Below are positions 33,930 to 45,740 of a stretch of 64,000 nucleotides of DNA, in pieces. Position 1 is the stretch's first letter. Each line of letters starts with the position of its first letter. The notes beneath the pieces were generated by a model that saw only the letters and a program-made list of their open reading frames with translations, was not told the origin of the DNA and did no database searches. The DNA is taken from NCBI GenBank assembly GCA_024811115.1, contig JAKOGH010000789.1, positions 1 through 64,000 of the forward strand. The letters run 5' to 3'. The position numbers and the translations under genes were made by a program. Origin of the DNA: Terana coerulea. Taxonomy: Eukaryota; Basidiomycota; Agaricomycetes; Polyporales; Phanerochaetaceae.

Positions 33930-36468
33930 AGTACAGTCATGCATAACTTTGCCGCGAAGTTCCACGTATTCAAACCACTGGCGCAATCGCGTCTTTACCA
34001 TCTCCCAGCTTGTGCGAAAGGTCCACTACACTTCCATTCGAGCCCGCACGGCGCGAGTCGGTTGTACTCTCTTGACGATGCATCTCCCCCAGCTCATGCA
34101 CGGTTACTTCCATGGTGCGTGTTCTGTTCAACGTTCCGAGGCTTTTCAAAGTGGCCGAAACGGACGAGCCCGTAGGCTGCGTGCCGTAAGTGGTTCTTGA
34201 GCTTGAATCAAGCGGAAGGTTGTCGATGTGGACAGCTGACACTCCGTCGATGTATGAACGCTGCGAGCTCACGAGGATGACGATGAGAGCAGGGTAGATG
34301 CCCTGATAGCAGTAGTGAGTATCGTGTGTGTTGGCTGCTCAGAAAATGAAGAGGCGTACGACGATATGTGAGGTCATATAAGTCCAGTCAGATTGCTCCA
34401 CAAACACAATTTGAGTACTAGAGACCTACGAAGAAAAGGAAGTACAGGACGCCGGACTCCACCAGGACAGTCATGATTTTCTCGACACGCGTCTTCCTGG
34501 ACTTCAGGCTGCGCCGGATGTTACGCCGGTATACCCAGGTTTTGTACGAGATGAGGGCTGTAGCGACTCCTGTGGTCGCCAGAGTGGTGACATATGATGA
34601 CAGCTGGACGTGAACACAGAATGGTGGGTTTGTGAAGTTGCCGCCGTCATCGGGGTTTTGATTCGCATGAGCCACGCAGAAGGAAATTAATCCCGAAGTG
34701 ACTGCAATACGCGGTCAGCATGTGCTTTCGGTGCTCAACAGGGCCGACGTACTGAAAGATCCCAGAAGAAATGCGGCTGGTATCATCACGACCCACCGCT
34801 CTTTCCCTTCCCACCAGAAAGCGTAAACCCGCCAGATGATAATAACGTCTCCGAGGTTTGACTGCAAAAATGCGTCTTGCTGAGCAGAGTTCCGTCACAA
34901 ATAAATTATAGGACGCACCATAAAGGCATAGAGTGTAGTTTCTACTATCCACGGTAGATTGCTGGTAAGGGCATATCTGTCCGAGAGCGAGTCGGATGAA
35001 TTGGACAGCAGCGTGAGGGTGATTTCGCGAATGGCGTTGTTGACATCAATGATACATATAGCCGTGTCAAACAGAAACATGGTGACGACTACGCCGAAGA
35101 TAACCACTGACATCCGGGCACGGCCCTTTCGTCTGTAACCAACAAATCAGAGAACAATTGTCGAGAGCTGCTGTCCAGAACTCACAGGAGTATCCTGCCA
35201 GAGAACACAACGAGAACAAAGTAGAATGCTTAAACAAATTTGTTCCGACCGTCAATGCCAGACTCAGGATTCCAGAAATAAATGCATGCTCACTGTACAT
35301 CACAGCTTCGACGACAAGAGACACGATACTCGTAATGGTGTCGTGCCCGATTTGCTGCAGAGTCTGTATATCCGAAACGGAAAGAGACGACATGACGGAT
35401 GGCTAATGAGGAGATCGGGTTATGCTAAGCGTCTCAGCTTTCGAGGCGTTCTTAAACATCCCTTGTAGGCCAAGGTTTATCAACTGGAGCCAGGGTGGCC
35501 ACTGGTGGCTTTGTCACGCCATGATGCATGGAGGATGGGGCCTGACTGAATGCCAGACCCTGTAGGCAATCTGACGACGTGCATTTAGCACAGGGCGGTG
35601 CGTATCACTAGAAAGGATGGATCTCACCGGCGGTGAACTGCCTTTGTACACAATCACCACAACATCTTCTTCTAGATGCAGGCCATACAAAGGTGTGGAA
35701 AGAGTTACGTTCCGTAGGTAGGTTCGGCGTATCCGTCCAATAGCATTGGCAGATGATAATACCCATACCTAGTGCAACAAGTACCAGCTCTGCGGTATAA
35801 ACATGAAGAGCCTCCGCGGTTGGAAAGCTCGCCGGTGTACACGGAGCTCTCACAGTCCACGTGCGAGAATGGTCCATGGGTTCACGGCAGGGGCTGGAAC
35901 GCGAGGTCGGCAGTGTATCTAGTGGCCGCTTCCCTTGCCTCTTTCGGCCTCTCCGCCACAGCACACCCCTAATTAGAGTTAGCAGCTGTTATCTTTGAGA
36001 AGCTGGGCGACTGTTTACGTACTTCTGCGTCAAACTGCATTGTCTAGTCATAACTTGACGGCGTTCAAACGTTCCAGTTCGTCGCCACCCGGTCAGACGT
36101 TCGGCGACGGGCCAATATTGGAACGCCGTTCTGTGAAGCCTGCGCACGGCAACGTAATGTTACGGACAGACACATGCTCCCAGGCAGCCCACCAAAAGAC
36201 TTGTGCGTTTTTGGTATGGTTGCGTTCATGAACTCATGTCTTGCCTCACAAGTCATAACTGCGGCAGCTAAGTGCGGATGGAGCGAGGCATAGGAGAGAC
36301 AGTGCTTGGCGCAGTGAAGCCGCGTTCTTTGGGAGCACTCCGCGATCTCCCAAAGCTTTGGTACCTTCATCGTTTCCACTTGGCTCCATCTAGCATCGTG
36401 AAGATTGCGACGATGTCCGGTCAGAAACTTCTGACGGAAGGTAGGGTCTTCAGACATGCATTCAGTTA
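33930..36468 (-). repeat. Inverted duplication arm A' (right copy)
   Basis: Reverse-orientation partner of 1-2450. It includes 7TM-4, its upstream region with the 118-codon ORF at 35608-35964 (partner of 442-714), and the further upstream block up to about 36468. Confidence 0.85.
33970..35393 (-). pseudogene. Seven-TM membrane protein, copy 4 (7TM-4), deletion allele of 7TM-1
   Basis: Starts MSSLSVSDIQTLQQIGHDT at 35393 and keeps exons 1 to 5 open: FYFVLVVFSGRIL, MSVVIFGVVVTMFLFDTAI, DAFLQSNLGDIIIIWRVYAFW, NPPFCVHVQLSSYVTTLA, RKTRVEKIMTVLVESGVLYF. The exon-4 acceptor that 7TM-1 has lost is present here (ctcag before caagacgc). After exon 5 about 91 bases corresponding to 1924-2014 of 7TM-1 are missing. 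This removes the exon-6 acceptor and most of exon 6 (the part encoding ESVISDSGNVS through LAFASS). Exon 7 (33970-34310), with VTVHELGEMHR, is present. The deletion is too large for a sequencing slip, so it is probably a true pseudogene or encodes a truncated product. No NUP gene lies beside it. Confidence 0.78.
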
Positions 36469-36699
36469 CAGTACCGAACAGGATTATTGCATCCGCTCAC
36501 CGGCTATGCGCGCTGACTTGCGCAGAGACAAACACAAAATGACATTTCATCGCCACATGTCTGCCAGCCTTTAATAGAGGAAGTTATTAGCGATTTCTGA
36601 GGTACCAATTAGACAGAACTTCACTTTTCCAGAGTAAGGCCGTGGCCTCCAAATATCTAAACCGCTGATCGAGCAGATCCTTTCCCAGCATCAGGCTGG

Positions 36700-36960
36700 A
36701 AATTAGGATAGGCATGCCCCGGATATCGCCGCAGGACACAACTGCGGTGCTCCCATCGCGATGCCTAAGTACGCGTATCTCTCGAACTATGCATGCCCAG
36801 TTCAAGCTGTGCGTTGTGAAGAAGTTCCCCAAGTTCTTGAAGTTTATAAATGTAGAAGAGCCCGTTCCAATCAACTGCGAGATTGACCTCTGCGATAAGT
36901 CCACTGACATGGTCAACATGCTGTCGACGTACGAGCATCGTGGGTGGCCAAGGATGATTT
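36700..36960 (-). pseudogene. Eroded C-terminal exon of a further 7TM copy (7TM-5)
   Basis: The minus strand reads a degenerate version of the last 7TM exon. RCSYVDSML near 36930 parallels QRSYIDSIS; FKNLGNFF near 36840 parallels LKNLTKPP; RHRDGSTAVVSCGDIRG near 36750 parallels MHRDGSTVDIRG of 7TM-2. Frames shift between blocks. It lies just outside arm A', so it may be the neighbour that preceded arm A in the ancestral arrangement. Confidence 0.6.
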
Positions 36961-38114
36961 GAGGGCGACGCCAATAGGTTGTTGAAGAGACTCGCTTGAG
37001 GGCCCCGATGTGGGGGGGGGGGAGTTAAGAAATCAGTCACAGGATGTCACGCCGGCAGATGTCGCCAAGTTCATTCTCAGCTGAGGTCCTACCTGTTTCG
37101 GCACCATTCTGGCAGGTCGTGCCTGGCGGAGATCGACGCTTTGGCGGTCAATACGCAGCATTGTCACGCTTTTTGAGCAGCAACTCTCGGCTGCTCTCTT
37201 GTGCATCCCTAAGTCCTCGGACACGAAATCGGACAAGTGCACTGTCATACTGTGCCCTTCCGGTCTGTATCCCGTGTCTGCTTCCGCTTGCTATGTACCT
37301 CACTCTGTGGGATCTTATCCCACCAAAATCGCCGGATCTCCCATTCTCTTAGATAGTCAACCGTTTGCTCTGCTGTACGTTCGCTTTTCCGCTGTTCCGC
37401 AAGAAGTACATGAGCATACCTCTGTAGCACATGCGCATCTGTTTATCCACTTTTCAAATTTTTGTGAGGGCCGGCGAAGGGGGTAGATGGGGGGATTCAA
37501 GAAAACGGGCGATTTCTTAAAACCCCCAACGTGACAGTATCGCCGCTCGACCTGCCGTTACCTTCGACTTGCCTTCGACGCTCCGAGTCCAATATTAGCA
37601 ACACCGCTGAACCATCAGCCATACGGGCACAGAAAAAGTGCGTTGCTGGTGCTCAGGGAACTCCTTTTGTACAAGCTTAGGACTCGCCGGTAAATCCGGT
37701 GCGCAAATTCATGCGGATGGTCCAGGATTCTGATGCCGGACGTACTAGTCTCCCTAGGCAGAGTAGACAGACTCAGATGTGGCAGACGGTCGTCTGTCCG
37801 ACTTCTACCTTGGGAAGGCCAAAACGGCGTGTAGTGAAGGATGTTGAGCTGTCGTGGCGCATAGGACATGTATGGGTTAAATTCTGGTAAGCAGAGATGC
37901 GACTACTCGCGTATTGCCCGTACACAGAGATTGCCACTGTCAAGAGCGAGCGGTGGGACGCGGGAGGTGAAGAGCAGACTGCCCAGGCTGAATATCACAA
38001 ATATCAGTTATGCCTATCACTGCATTGATTCATCTATGAATATTCTCCAGACTTGTCCATATACCCTACGTGTACTATCTACTGTATGCTTTGAAATTAC
38101 ACCTTTCTCGGCTA
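36961..38114. other. Gene-poor interval with poly-G run
   Basis: Contains an 11-base G run at 37012-37022 and only chance-like ORFs. Confidence 0.4.
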
Positions 38115-40346
38115 CTACTGTACGCACGCTAGGTAACGGCTCACTCCTCTTCGCGCTTGCGCACCAAATCGCACAGGGACATCAACTATACCGAATGTCA
38201 TGTGCCACGTTCCACGTATGACTCGCTCTCGCCACTGGTCCCTGCTCTCGCCTTCTTTCAGCAGAGGCTCGACTCTCCACTGACGGATAGTTTTTGCAAG
38301 GAAGCACATGCCTTCTGTGAGGGCAAAGCGCCGGCCAATACCTTGGTAGGATGACGCTCGAATCAGTGACGGCTATACGTTCTCAGGAAGGGACCCTGCT
38401 TACAAGCACGCGCCCCCGTAGAGAACATTGTCATATCGTTCTCGTGCACGTCGTACCACCGTTCTGGCTTGAACACTTCAGGCTCAGGGAATATCCTTGG
38501 GTTGTAGTCTGCATCGCAATTTTAATTCAGCTACAGCTTGCGTTATATAGGCCGGGACTTGACCCACGCAACCCAATAAGGTCCACCACGACTCTTGTGC
38601 CGGCCGCAAGTGGGAGAGTTTCATCGTTGTTCGGGCCGGCTCCTGTCAGAACAATGTCTTCAACAGTGTCGCGAATCATCATGTGCCCGGCAGCTGGTTT
38701 CGTTCACGATGCGACGTCAGTACTGCCAACAAAGGGAGAGAAGAAACAGGGTAGCTCGCGAAACATCCGAGACGCCTCTAGGAAACATGCTTGCATCTTT
38801 ACCAGCCGGGGAGAATTTTCATACGTCTGAGAGTTTGTAAGCATGCTACCACTCGCAGAGCAATGAATTCAGTCATAAAGTCGGCTTCCGCAGGCATCGC
38901 CTCCATGAGTTCTTGGTAACATTCCTCCTGGAACTCCGGGTGAAGGGCCAGAAATGCCAGCGCTGCATCCATAGTGCTAGCTACAGTGCCTGCGGGTCGA
39001 GAAGAAGCAGTTAGGGCGCAGGCGCAGATTGAACATTCAAAAGCAGTACGTGCCATGCCCCGCTGTTAGCAGGAGGAAAGTGTTGCCAATCAACTCATCG
39101 TCGCTCATGGTGTATTTCCCTCATCTTCGTTCGACTCCCACCATCAGGCTGAGAATGTCGGTCCGTGCGCTTGGGTCGCTATCGTCTTGAACGGCCAGTT
39201 CTTGACGCCGGGTAGCGGTCATCTCCCGCATGTGAGCGATCAACAAGTCTTTCGCTTCACCTATAGTCTGGATCCTGTCCCATAAACGAAGTTACACAGG
39301 GCATATTTTGAAGAGAATGAAGCGACGAACCACTTGATCGGCAGCTTATATGCCAATCTGGGCAATAAAATATGGGCGATATGGTTCCTGCACATGACAT
39401 CCAGAGCGTTTTCCGAACGTCATACTGTTTGAGGAGGCCTGGTCCGCAAAGTCCCAGTTAAGGGCGCTACCGAAGCCGCAGGTAGATATAAGAATCAGTG
39501 CGAGCTGTTGCACGGCACATACGTCAGAGGGCGAAACTGAAGAGCACATCCTGAACGCACCTTATTTGTACACTTGTTTATGACAGGAATGTCGACCTGT
39601 GAGCGGTCAGACCATCCTTCTGCGCTCATCATCTCGTCATAAACACGGGAGGTTTGCTTCCAAACCGAAGAAAAGCTTTAAAGGCCCATGAGACTAAGGC
39701 GCAAGAGTCATCATAGAAAATACGTACGTTTTAGACGTGAACGCATGCGAGATGATACGTCTATGCCTTTTCCATTCATCGCCGTTCGCGGCGAACATAT
39801 TGGGACCCCAGACGCTACAGTAAGGTTCAGTAACGACCAATGTGTGTCATCTGCGTGGTCCGCTTACAACGTGATGGCGACGGTGTCATACACTTTGAAG
39901 AATTCACCCTTCGTAGAGACGACTTGTCTTGCTACCTCGGGAGATGATGTGTACACGGCGGGAGTTCCCCATAGATAGGGTACCGCGGAAATTGTCTCCA
40001 TTCCCGCTCGCTTGTATACTGGAAGACAAGAGTCAACGTATCAGCTGGTAGAGTGTGGCGTACTGGCGTACCAAACTTCCGCCATTCCCATGGCCAGCGG
40101 AGCCCCGGGTTAATACGACAGGTAGGGAATACCAAGCCAAGCGCGTTTATCGGGCTCAACAGAGACCGAATACCGGGAAGATGGCCTGTTCGCTAGAGGA
40201 GAGGCTACGTGAGCCTTGCGGAATACGGGCCACATCCGACAGGTACCTACTTTATTGTATCTGTGGTACTTGAAGATTCGCGACGCCACAAATACAACAA
40301 CTAGAGAGAGTAAAACGGACAGCCGGTCCATCGTCGCGGAGTGCAC
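38115..40346 (-). pseudogene. Cytochrome P450, decayed
   Basis: P450 pieces occur in the correct order on the minus strand. There is an N-terminal membrane anchor (MDRLSVLLSLVVVFVASRIF, near 40330) and a proline-rich hinge region (PGLRWPWEWRKF). Next come LILISTCGFGSALNW (near 39480), an I-helix-like AGTVASTMDAALAFLALHPEF (near 38990) and an ExxR-region relic QTLRRMK. Then follow FKPERWYD and the heme-binding FSTGARAC (near 38415), an intron, and the C-terminal IGRRFALTEGMCFLAKTIR with WRVEPLL. The I-helix lacks the usual acidic residue of the AG-x-(D/E)-T motif, where V is seen, and frames are interrupted several times. The enzyme would have been an ER monooxygenase; the subfamily is not determined. 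Too many breaks for a few sequence errors, so pseudogene is preferred. Confidence 0.78.
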
Positions 40347-41618
40347 TGTCTTCGAGGAGGGTGGAGGGGTATGGGAATGCCTTCAGAAAGCAAGCCAAAC
40401 CCTCATGGGGTTTGTCGAACATGTACGCCAGCGCCTCTGGGGGTTGTTCGCACGCTGGGCTGCCAGAGTGTAGATCGTGCCATTCCGGAGACAACGCATG
40501 CGAGAATAGGGAAGCACGGGCGCACATTCGAGCGCGACGTATTGATCCACCGAAAACCTTCTCGTTTAAGTACGCAAGATGCAACAGATCTGCTCACTGT
40601 TGGTAGGTCCTACGGCCGCCTTAAAATTTGAGAATCACAGCGCGAGTAAAATGTCTATAGCCGTGATTCGTACTCATACGCATTCCGGCACGCTTCGTGG
40701 GGTGCTGGCATCCAGCCTCAACGCTGTCTGCCACAAACACGCCAGTGCTGCTGTAAGCGCTTCCTGTGCATTCGGCACTTGCCGGCTTACGTCACTACTT
40801 TACATAAGCCTAGAGTCCCGGAATAAGCGCTTTAGGTTCACTCACAGTGTAATCCTTACTGTCCTTACGTTCGAAAGCCATGTATTGAATCCACTCGCAA
40901 ATCTCGCCTATGATACTATTTAGGCGTCATTCCAGTTCCTCAGCATGGTAGTCGTTACCATTCTAATACTCGCTTCTTTCTGGAGGCTTGAAGCGCGCTC
41001 ATTCACGTTGGCCAATCCTCAAGCTTCAAAACATACCCCAGACGACCGGTGTACAATCTCTTGGACTCGACAGGCCAGCCGTAGCGCTGATCAATGTCGG
41101 CTTCAACTGGCCGGCGAGGGATGTGACCGACGGTTCCGTGGCGTGCTCGCAAAACGTACGGTCGTTTAAACCCACGGAATATGTTCGGCGGGTGCCGTCC
41201 GTGTGGGACGTTTACACTTAGCACCTAAGTCGGCACGGGCGGGGCGCCTGGTCAGCAGCAGTCTAACTGCTTCAGTATGTGACAGATCTTCAATGCATTG
41301 TGCGGACAGTGCGGTACGTAAGTGTCCTCAGTCGCTTGCTGCTTGTCCACGCTCAACCACCCACCTCATCCATCTCCTCTCACAGGCTATTGACTGTGTT
41401 GCATTTCGGTGATTGACTTACAACCCTTGCCTATCTAGTCATCACTAGCTCAAACATTGCATTTTCAGGGGCCTCAAGGCGCGCAGTTTGTTTCATTGCC
41501 AACTCATCTCCCGTGCACTTACGCAGCTGGCGGCGGTTTGAAACCGAATCTCTCCAGAACGCTTTTATCATTATATAAGGCCGAGTTTGATAGCAACTCA
41601 TAGGTCGCGACTGCAAGC
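40347..41618. other. Interval between the P450 relic and FMO-1
   Basis: No supported gene. The last 100 bases before 41619 contain tatataag-like AT-rich sequence (tcattatataaggcc at 41568) that could serve as TATA for FMO-1. Confidence 0.4.
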
Positions 41619-43913
41619 ATGGACCCTTCTACCGTTTCAGAACTCAAGAAATCCATTGCCGTCATCGGTTCAGGACCCGCGGGCCTTATCGCTGCACAGG
41701 TCCTGCTCAAGGATGGTTTCAAAGACGTGGAGGTGCTCACTCGAGACCACTCTGCTGGAGGGGTATGGGCGGAAGAACGTGTTCCACCAGAGCTCTACAT
41801 CAATAAGTGAGCTTATTCCTTGAGCTCCGAGTACTAATTGTCAGACTGATGTACTGACTTGATCGCAGTGTTCACGGAGAATACAGGTTCACCAGTCTTC
41901 CCATGCCACCGCCCGCGCGAAGCACAGAGACCGGTGGACGCCTTGGAAGGCGAAGACATGCGATTGTACATGGAAAGCTTCACAGAGCGATTTCTCAAAG
42001 GCCGCGTGCGTTACGGAACAGAGGTAACAAATCTACGTCGCATGGGATCCAGCGGTTCCGAGGCCGATCCCAGGAAAGGTCCTTGGCTTGTCTCTGTTCG
42101 TCACACAAGTAACGGCGTGACCTCGCAATTGCAATACGATAGGATCGTTCTGTGCACAGGAGTACGTGTAACAGTCGTTGACGACGCGAATATGTTGACA
42201 TTGATGATAAACATTCGTTTGGATTTGTAGGCATGTGACGAGCCTCTCTATCCACTCGATTTGTCTCCGAGGGATGCGGCTTCCCAGGGCTTCCGCGGTC
42301 CTGTCTTCCATTCAAAACATGTCAAGAACCGCCTAGACGAGCTTCTTAAAGCTGTGAAGCCGATTGATGGTCCCGACCCAGGGCATGCAGTAATCATCGG
42401 TGGAGGGAAGTCTGCCTGGGAGTAAGCGGCATTGCAATAGATATCCATTCAACATACTGACTAGATTCACCCCCAGTACGGCCACTTATCTAGCTAACCG
42501 CGGCAGGAAAGTCTCCATGATTTTCACCACCTCGGACGCGGTTCTCGGTTATTCCAAGCCTTTACCTGAGTACTTACGGAAAAGCAGGTAAGGCGTTATT
42601 GAGGTCTTCTTCAGCGATTGGTGTGAACGATATTCACGCATCGATTTTCCAGATTCCTTGCCGTACTGTCTCCAAGTGCAGAGATACGGACACGCTTAGA
42701 GTGAGTGGTCATGCTTGGTTATTCCTTCTTTTGCGGCGTTCATGAGTCCCGCAGATACTTCCTGCATAAAACATGGCTGGGCAGCAAAATCACGCATTTT
42801 ATTTGGAAATCTCTGGCAGAAGACTCGGTAAGAACGAACGCTTTTCAGCACGTTGTGAAGTGTCTTCACGTCACTGTAGTTTAAGGCACTCGGTCTGTCG
42901 CAAGATTCCCCTCTTCGCAACACTCACAGCATCTTCTGGGGTATCCGCCTGAACGACGAAGGGGTGCCCGCTCCCAACCGCTTCTTCGCACTCGTCAATG
43001 CGGGTAAGATTAACCTCATTGCCCCAGCGCGCGCCACATGCTTTGGTGAGGATGGCCATAGCCTCGTTCTTCACGACGGGCGCAAGATTCACGCCGATGC
43101 CGTTGTACTTGCGACCGGCTTCCAGTCTTCCTGGAAGAATATTCTGACGCGTACGTTCACCCTCTTCTACACTTCCAGGATTGTCTGTGACATGCTTATC
43201 CCTTTGAATAGCTGAAATGTACAAACAGCTGGGCATGGATGTGCATACGCCGCCACCCGAAGACAAGCTCTACCGCAAGGAGTTCGACTACACATCCCTT
43301 GCCAATCCGGAAGGCACGGGTATGGTCGCGCGAGAGCTGCGTCCTGAGTCCGACTACGCCGCTGCAATCTACCGAGGAATTGTTCCGGCGAAGCATATTC
43401 TGGAGCGCGACCTGGCTATTAACGGTGCCATCGTAAGCATCGATCCAGCCTGCATGCATGCAGTACGCTAATAGGACATATCTAGATTACAACGAACAAC
43501 GGTTACGTGTACGAGACTTGTGCTCACTGGATTGCTTCATATTTCCGCAAGGACCCCTTCCTCCATTTGCCTCCGACGCCTGAAGCGGCGGTCGAGGCAG
43601 CTGAGAGGAACAACTCATGGCTGCGGGTGCGTTACCCTGGTATGTTGGGCTGGGCCAAAGAGTGTTACTCTGCAGACGCTGCGTTCTTTTCGTAAGTATA
43701 TGTTGACTATGTGCCAGCGGTTGACTAAAACTTCACTCGGATAGATGGCCTCAGCTGGCTGACAGGCTTCTTGAGGATATGAGCCTACCAACCATGCGCA
43801 GCGGTGGGAACTGGTTGACGTGGCCGTTCCGAGTATTGGATCTCAAGGAAATTGAACATTTGAAGGAGGAAAGGGATGCGAAGCGGGCTGAGTTTGAACA
43901 TGTTCCAGTCTAG
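41619..43913 (+). CDS. Flavin-containing monooxygenase-like oxidoreductase (FMO-1)
   Basis: FAD- and NADPH-dependent monooxygenase-like protein. The FAD-binding Rossmann motif is VIGSGPAGLIAAQ at residue 15 onward, followed by SAGGVWAEERV. Exon 2 has VHGEYRFTSLPMP, GEDMRLYMESFTERFLKGR and YDRIVLCTG. The NADP-binding GGGKSAWE is at 42400-42425. Later pieces are FLHKTWLGSKITHFIWKSL, NDEGVPAPNRFFALVNAGK, DAVVLATGFQSSW, EFDYTSLANP and IYRGIVPAKHILERDLAING. The C-terminus has YETCAHWIASYFRKDPFL, NNSWLRVRYPGMLGWAKE and GGNWLTWPFRVLDLKEIEHL, ending at TAG 43911-43913. A single extra base near 41945 (CTTGGAAGGCGAA) breaks the frame. It is a paralogue of FMO-2 at 52512-54735. The substrate is unknown. 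Confidence 0.82.
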
Positions 43914-44108
43914 CTTTCACAGTACGAGCTTGGGATAAGGATCATTGCGACGTTGCCGACATAGGCTCCGGAGTTGGTGATGCATCCATACATAAGATAT
44001 CCCTAAATTACGGCAAATAACAGTACTACGATACATATGTTACATACTAGTCGCCCTCGGATAGGAGCAGATATTCAACCAGCTGTATGCGAAGACAATT
44101 TGGCACTT

Positions 44109-45560
44109 TTATACCAGATCAGAGTCAGACGCCTTCTCTGCTAGAGCTCTGAGCGGGACTACTTCCCCCTGAGGTCTGTGTTCGTGCGTTTCCTCCCAGT
44201 TGTTACCACCACCAGCTTTGGTAGCCTTCTCGTCTTGTATGTCTTGCCCCAAGCCGTCAGGCGGGACAGCAGCTCCGCCTCCTGCTTCATCAACAGTTGC
44301 AGCAGCTCTTGTAGCCCACCGGAAGGACAGTCTGGACGCCGTGAAAGACTCGTTTTCTCGCTGCTTATAGGTGAAGCTCGTACTCCAAACTATGTATGAA
44401 GCGTCAGCAGAAGAAAGGACGAGGTAAAATCCTCACTCACCTGTCGCGAAGACAACCCCGATTACCCCGAGATAGTAGTTGGTGATCTCTAGATCGGATG
44501 CATGGACAATGTAGTCGGGATCGACATATACGGCTACCACAAGAACAATATTGAAAAGCGCTAGGTAGTAGTCCATGTCAACTGCATGCCTCGAGACTTG
44601 TTTATGAGCAGATGCACCCACCAGGAAAGACGAAATTAGTTGCCGCGATCCAGAACAAAGTCTTGACTTTGGCACCAAATGAGTCTGAGAGAGAATATTT
44701 AGCCTTGATACATGACTCGTCACAGCGTATGAACGTACCACTTGCGTGAAAGGTTACCCGCTCCCCATCTTGATTCCGGAACACTTGACTTTGGTATAAC
44801 TTCCACAGGAACAAACCGGTGGAGTAGCTGTGAGATGGAGGCATCCGTCACCTGACTCGGCTGGTCAGAATGAATGCAACTTACAAGTCGTCAAAAATCC
44901 TGAGTATGTATTCCGTCTTTGACCACGGCAAGTGGTTGAACGGATATGACTCAATCGCCTGCAGTCCCTTCACCACATGCCTCGTGTCGCGCACCCACAG
45001 GAAGTAGTACGCAGACTTGACAAAAACTCTGGCAGTTTTCATCGCGACGGGGAACGCAAAGATAAGGCATAGCTTGCGCTTGGAGGTCTGGCTTGGAGGG
45101 TAGACCACGAGCAAGCGCAGGGTCAACACTATGTCCGTGAACCAAGGCGCGAAGCCTAGGGCAATGCCGATGCCGTAGGTGGAAGCTACGTTCCCCGATC
45201 CATTCGGGTTGAGCATGCCGGATAGCTGTACAGGAGCGCATGATCAGTCTATGCAAGCTCCACCAAGCAGTTTGAACCAACCTCAATAACCATATTCCAA
45301 ATACCGATAGCAATACCCAGAAGGAGTGCGAGGACATTTACAATCCATATAGGCTGCCTTCGGGATGCCTTGCTTGAGAAGTAAAACAAGGCAGCGAGCA
45401 TCGGAATAAGCATCGACGCAAACGCTGTACCAGTGAGAAGGAACCCCATTGGAGGGTGAAGCGCCTCTGCATACCCCTGCAGAATACCTGCAGTGACTGG
45501 TGCAGGTATCGCAGGAGCATCTCCAGGCATGGGAGCAGTGGAGTTCATGGCTGATGACAT
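44109..45560 (-). CDS. Seven-TM membrane protein of a second fungal family
   Basis: Starts MSSAMNSTAPMPGDAPAIP at 45560, and the last exon ends at 44109. Hydrophobic segments in order are PMGFLLTGTAFASMLIPML, WIVNVLALLLGIAIGIWNM, GIGIALGFAPWFTDIVLTL with RLLVVYPPSQTSKR, LIFAFPVAMKTARVFV, VKTLFWIAATNFVF, YLALFNIVLVVAVYV and NYYLGVIGVVFATVW. That makes seven membrane passes with a short extracellular N-terminus and a roughly 80-residue Gly/Glu-rich C-tail ending KASDSDLV. The family resembles uncharacterised multi-spanning proteins common in agaricomycetes and is different from 7TM-1 to 7TM-4. Function is unknown. It lies between FMO-1 and the GMC oxidoreductase, transcribed convergently with FMO-1. 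Confidence 0.68.
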
Positions 45561-45740
45561 GGGGATTGTGCATAATAAACGCTGCGTTGGTGGGTATTTG
45601 AGTCTGGAATATACCGCCGTAAAAACTGTAGAGTGTGGTTTGCGTACGTAGACTATACAACAGCAAGGCAGTGGGAGATCAACACTCCTCGATGCCTGCC
45701 AGTTGACGCTGCGGTTCCAATGAATGAGATGAGTTTGCAA

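Noticed and set aside
37615..37869. 84-codon minus-strand ORF
   Set aside because: Composition is chance-like, and no related frame exists elsewhere in the window.
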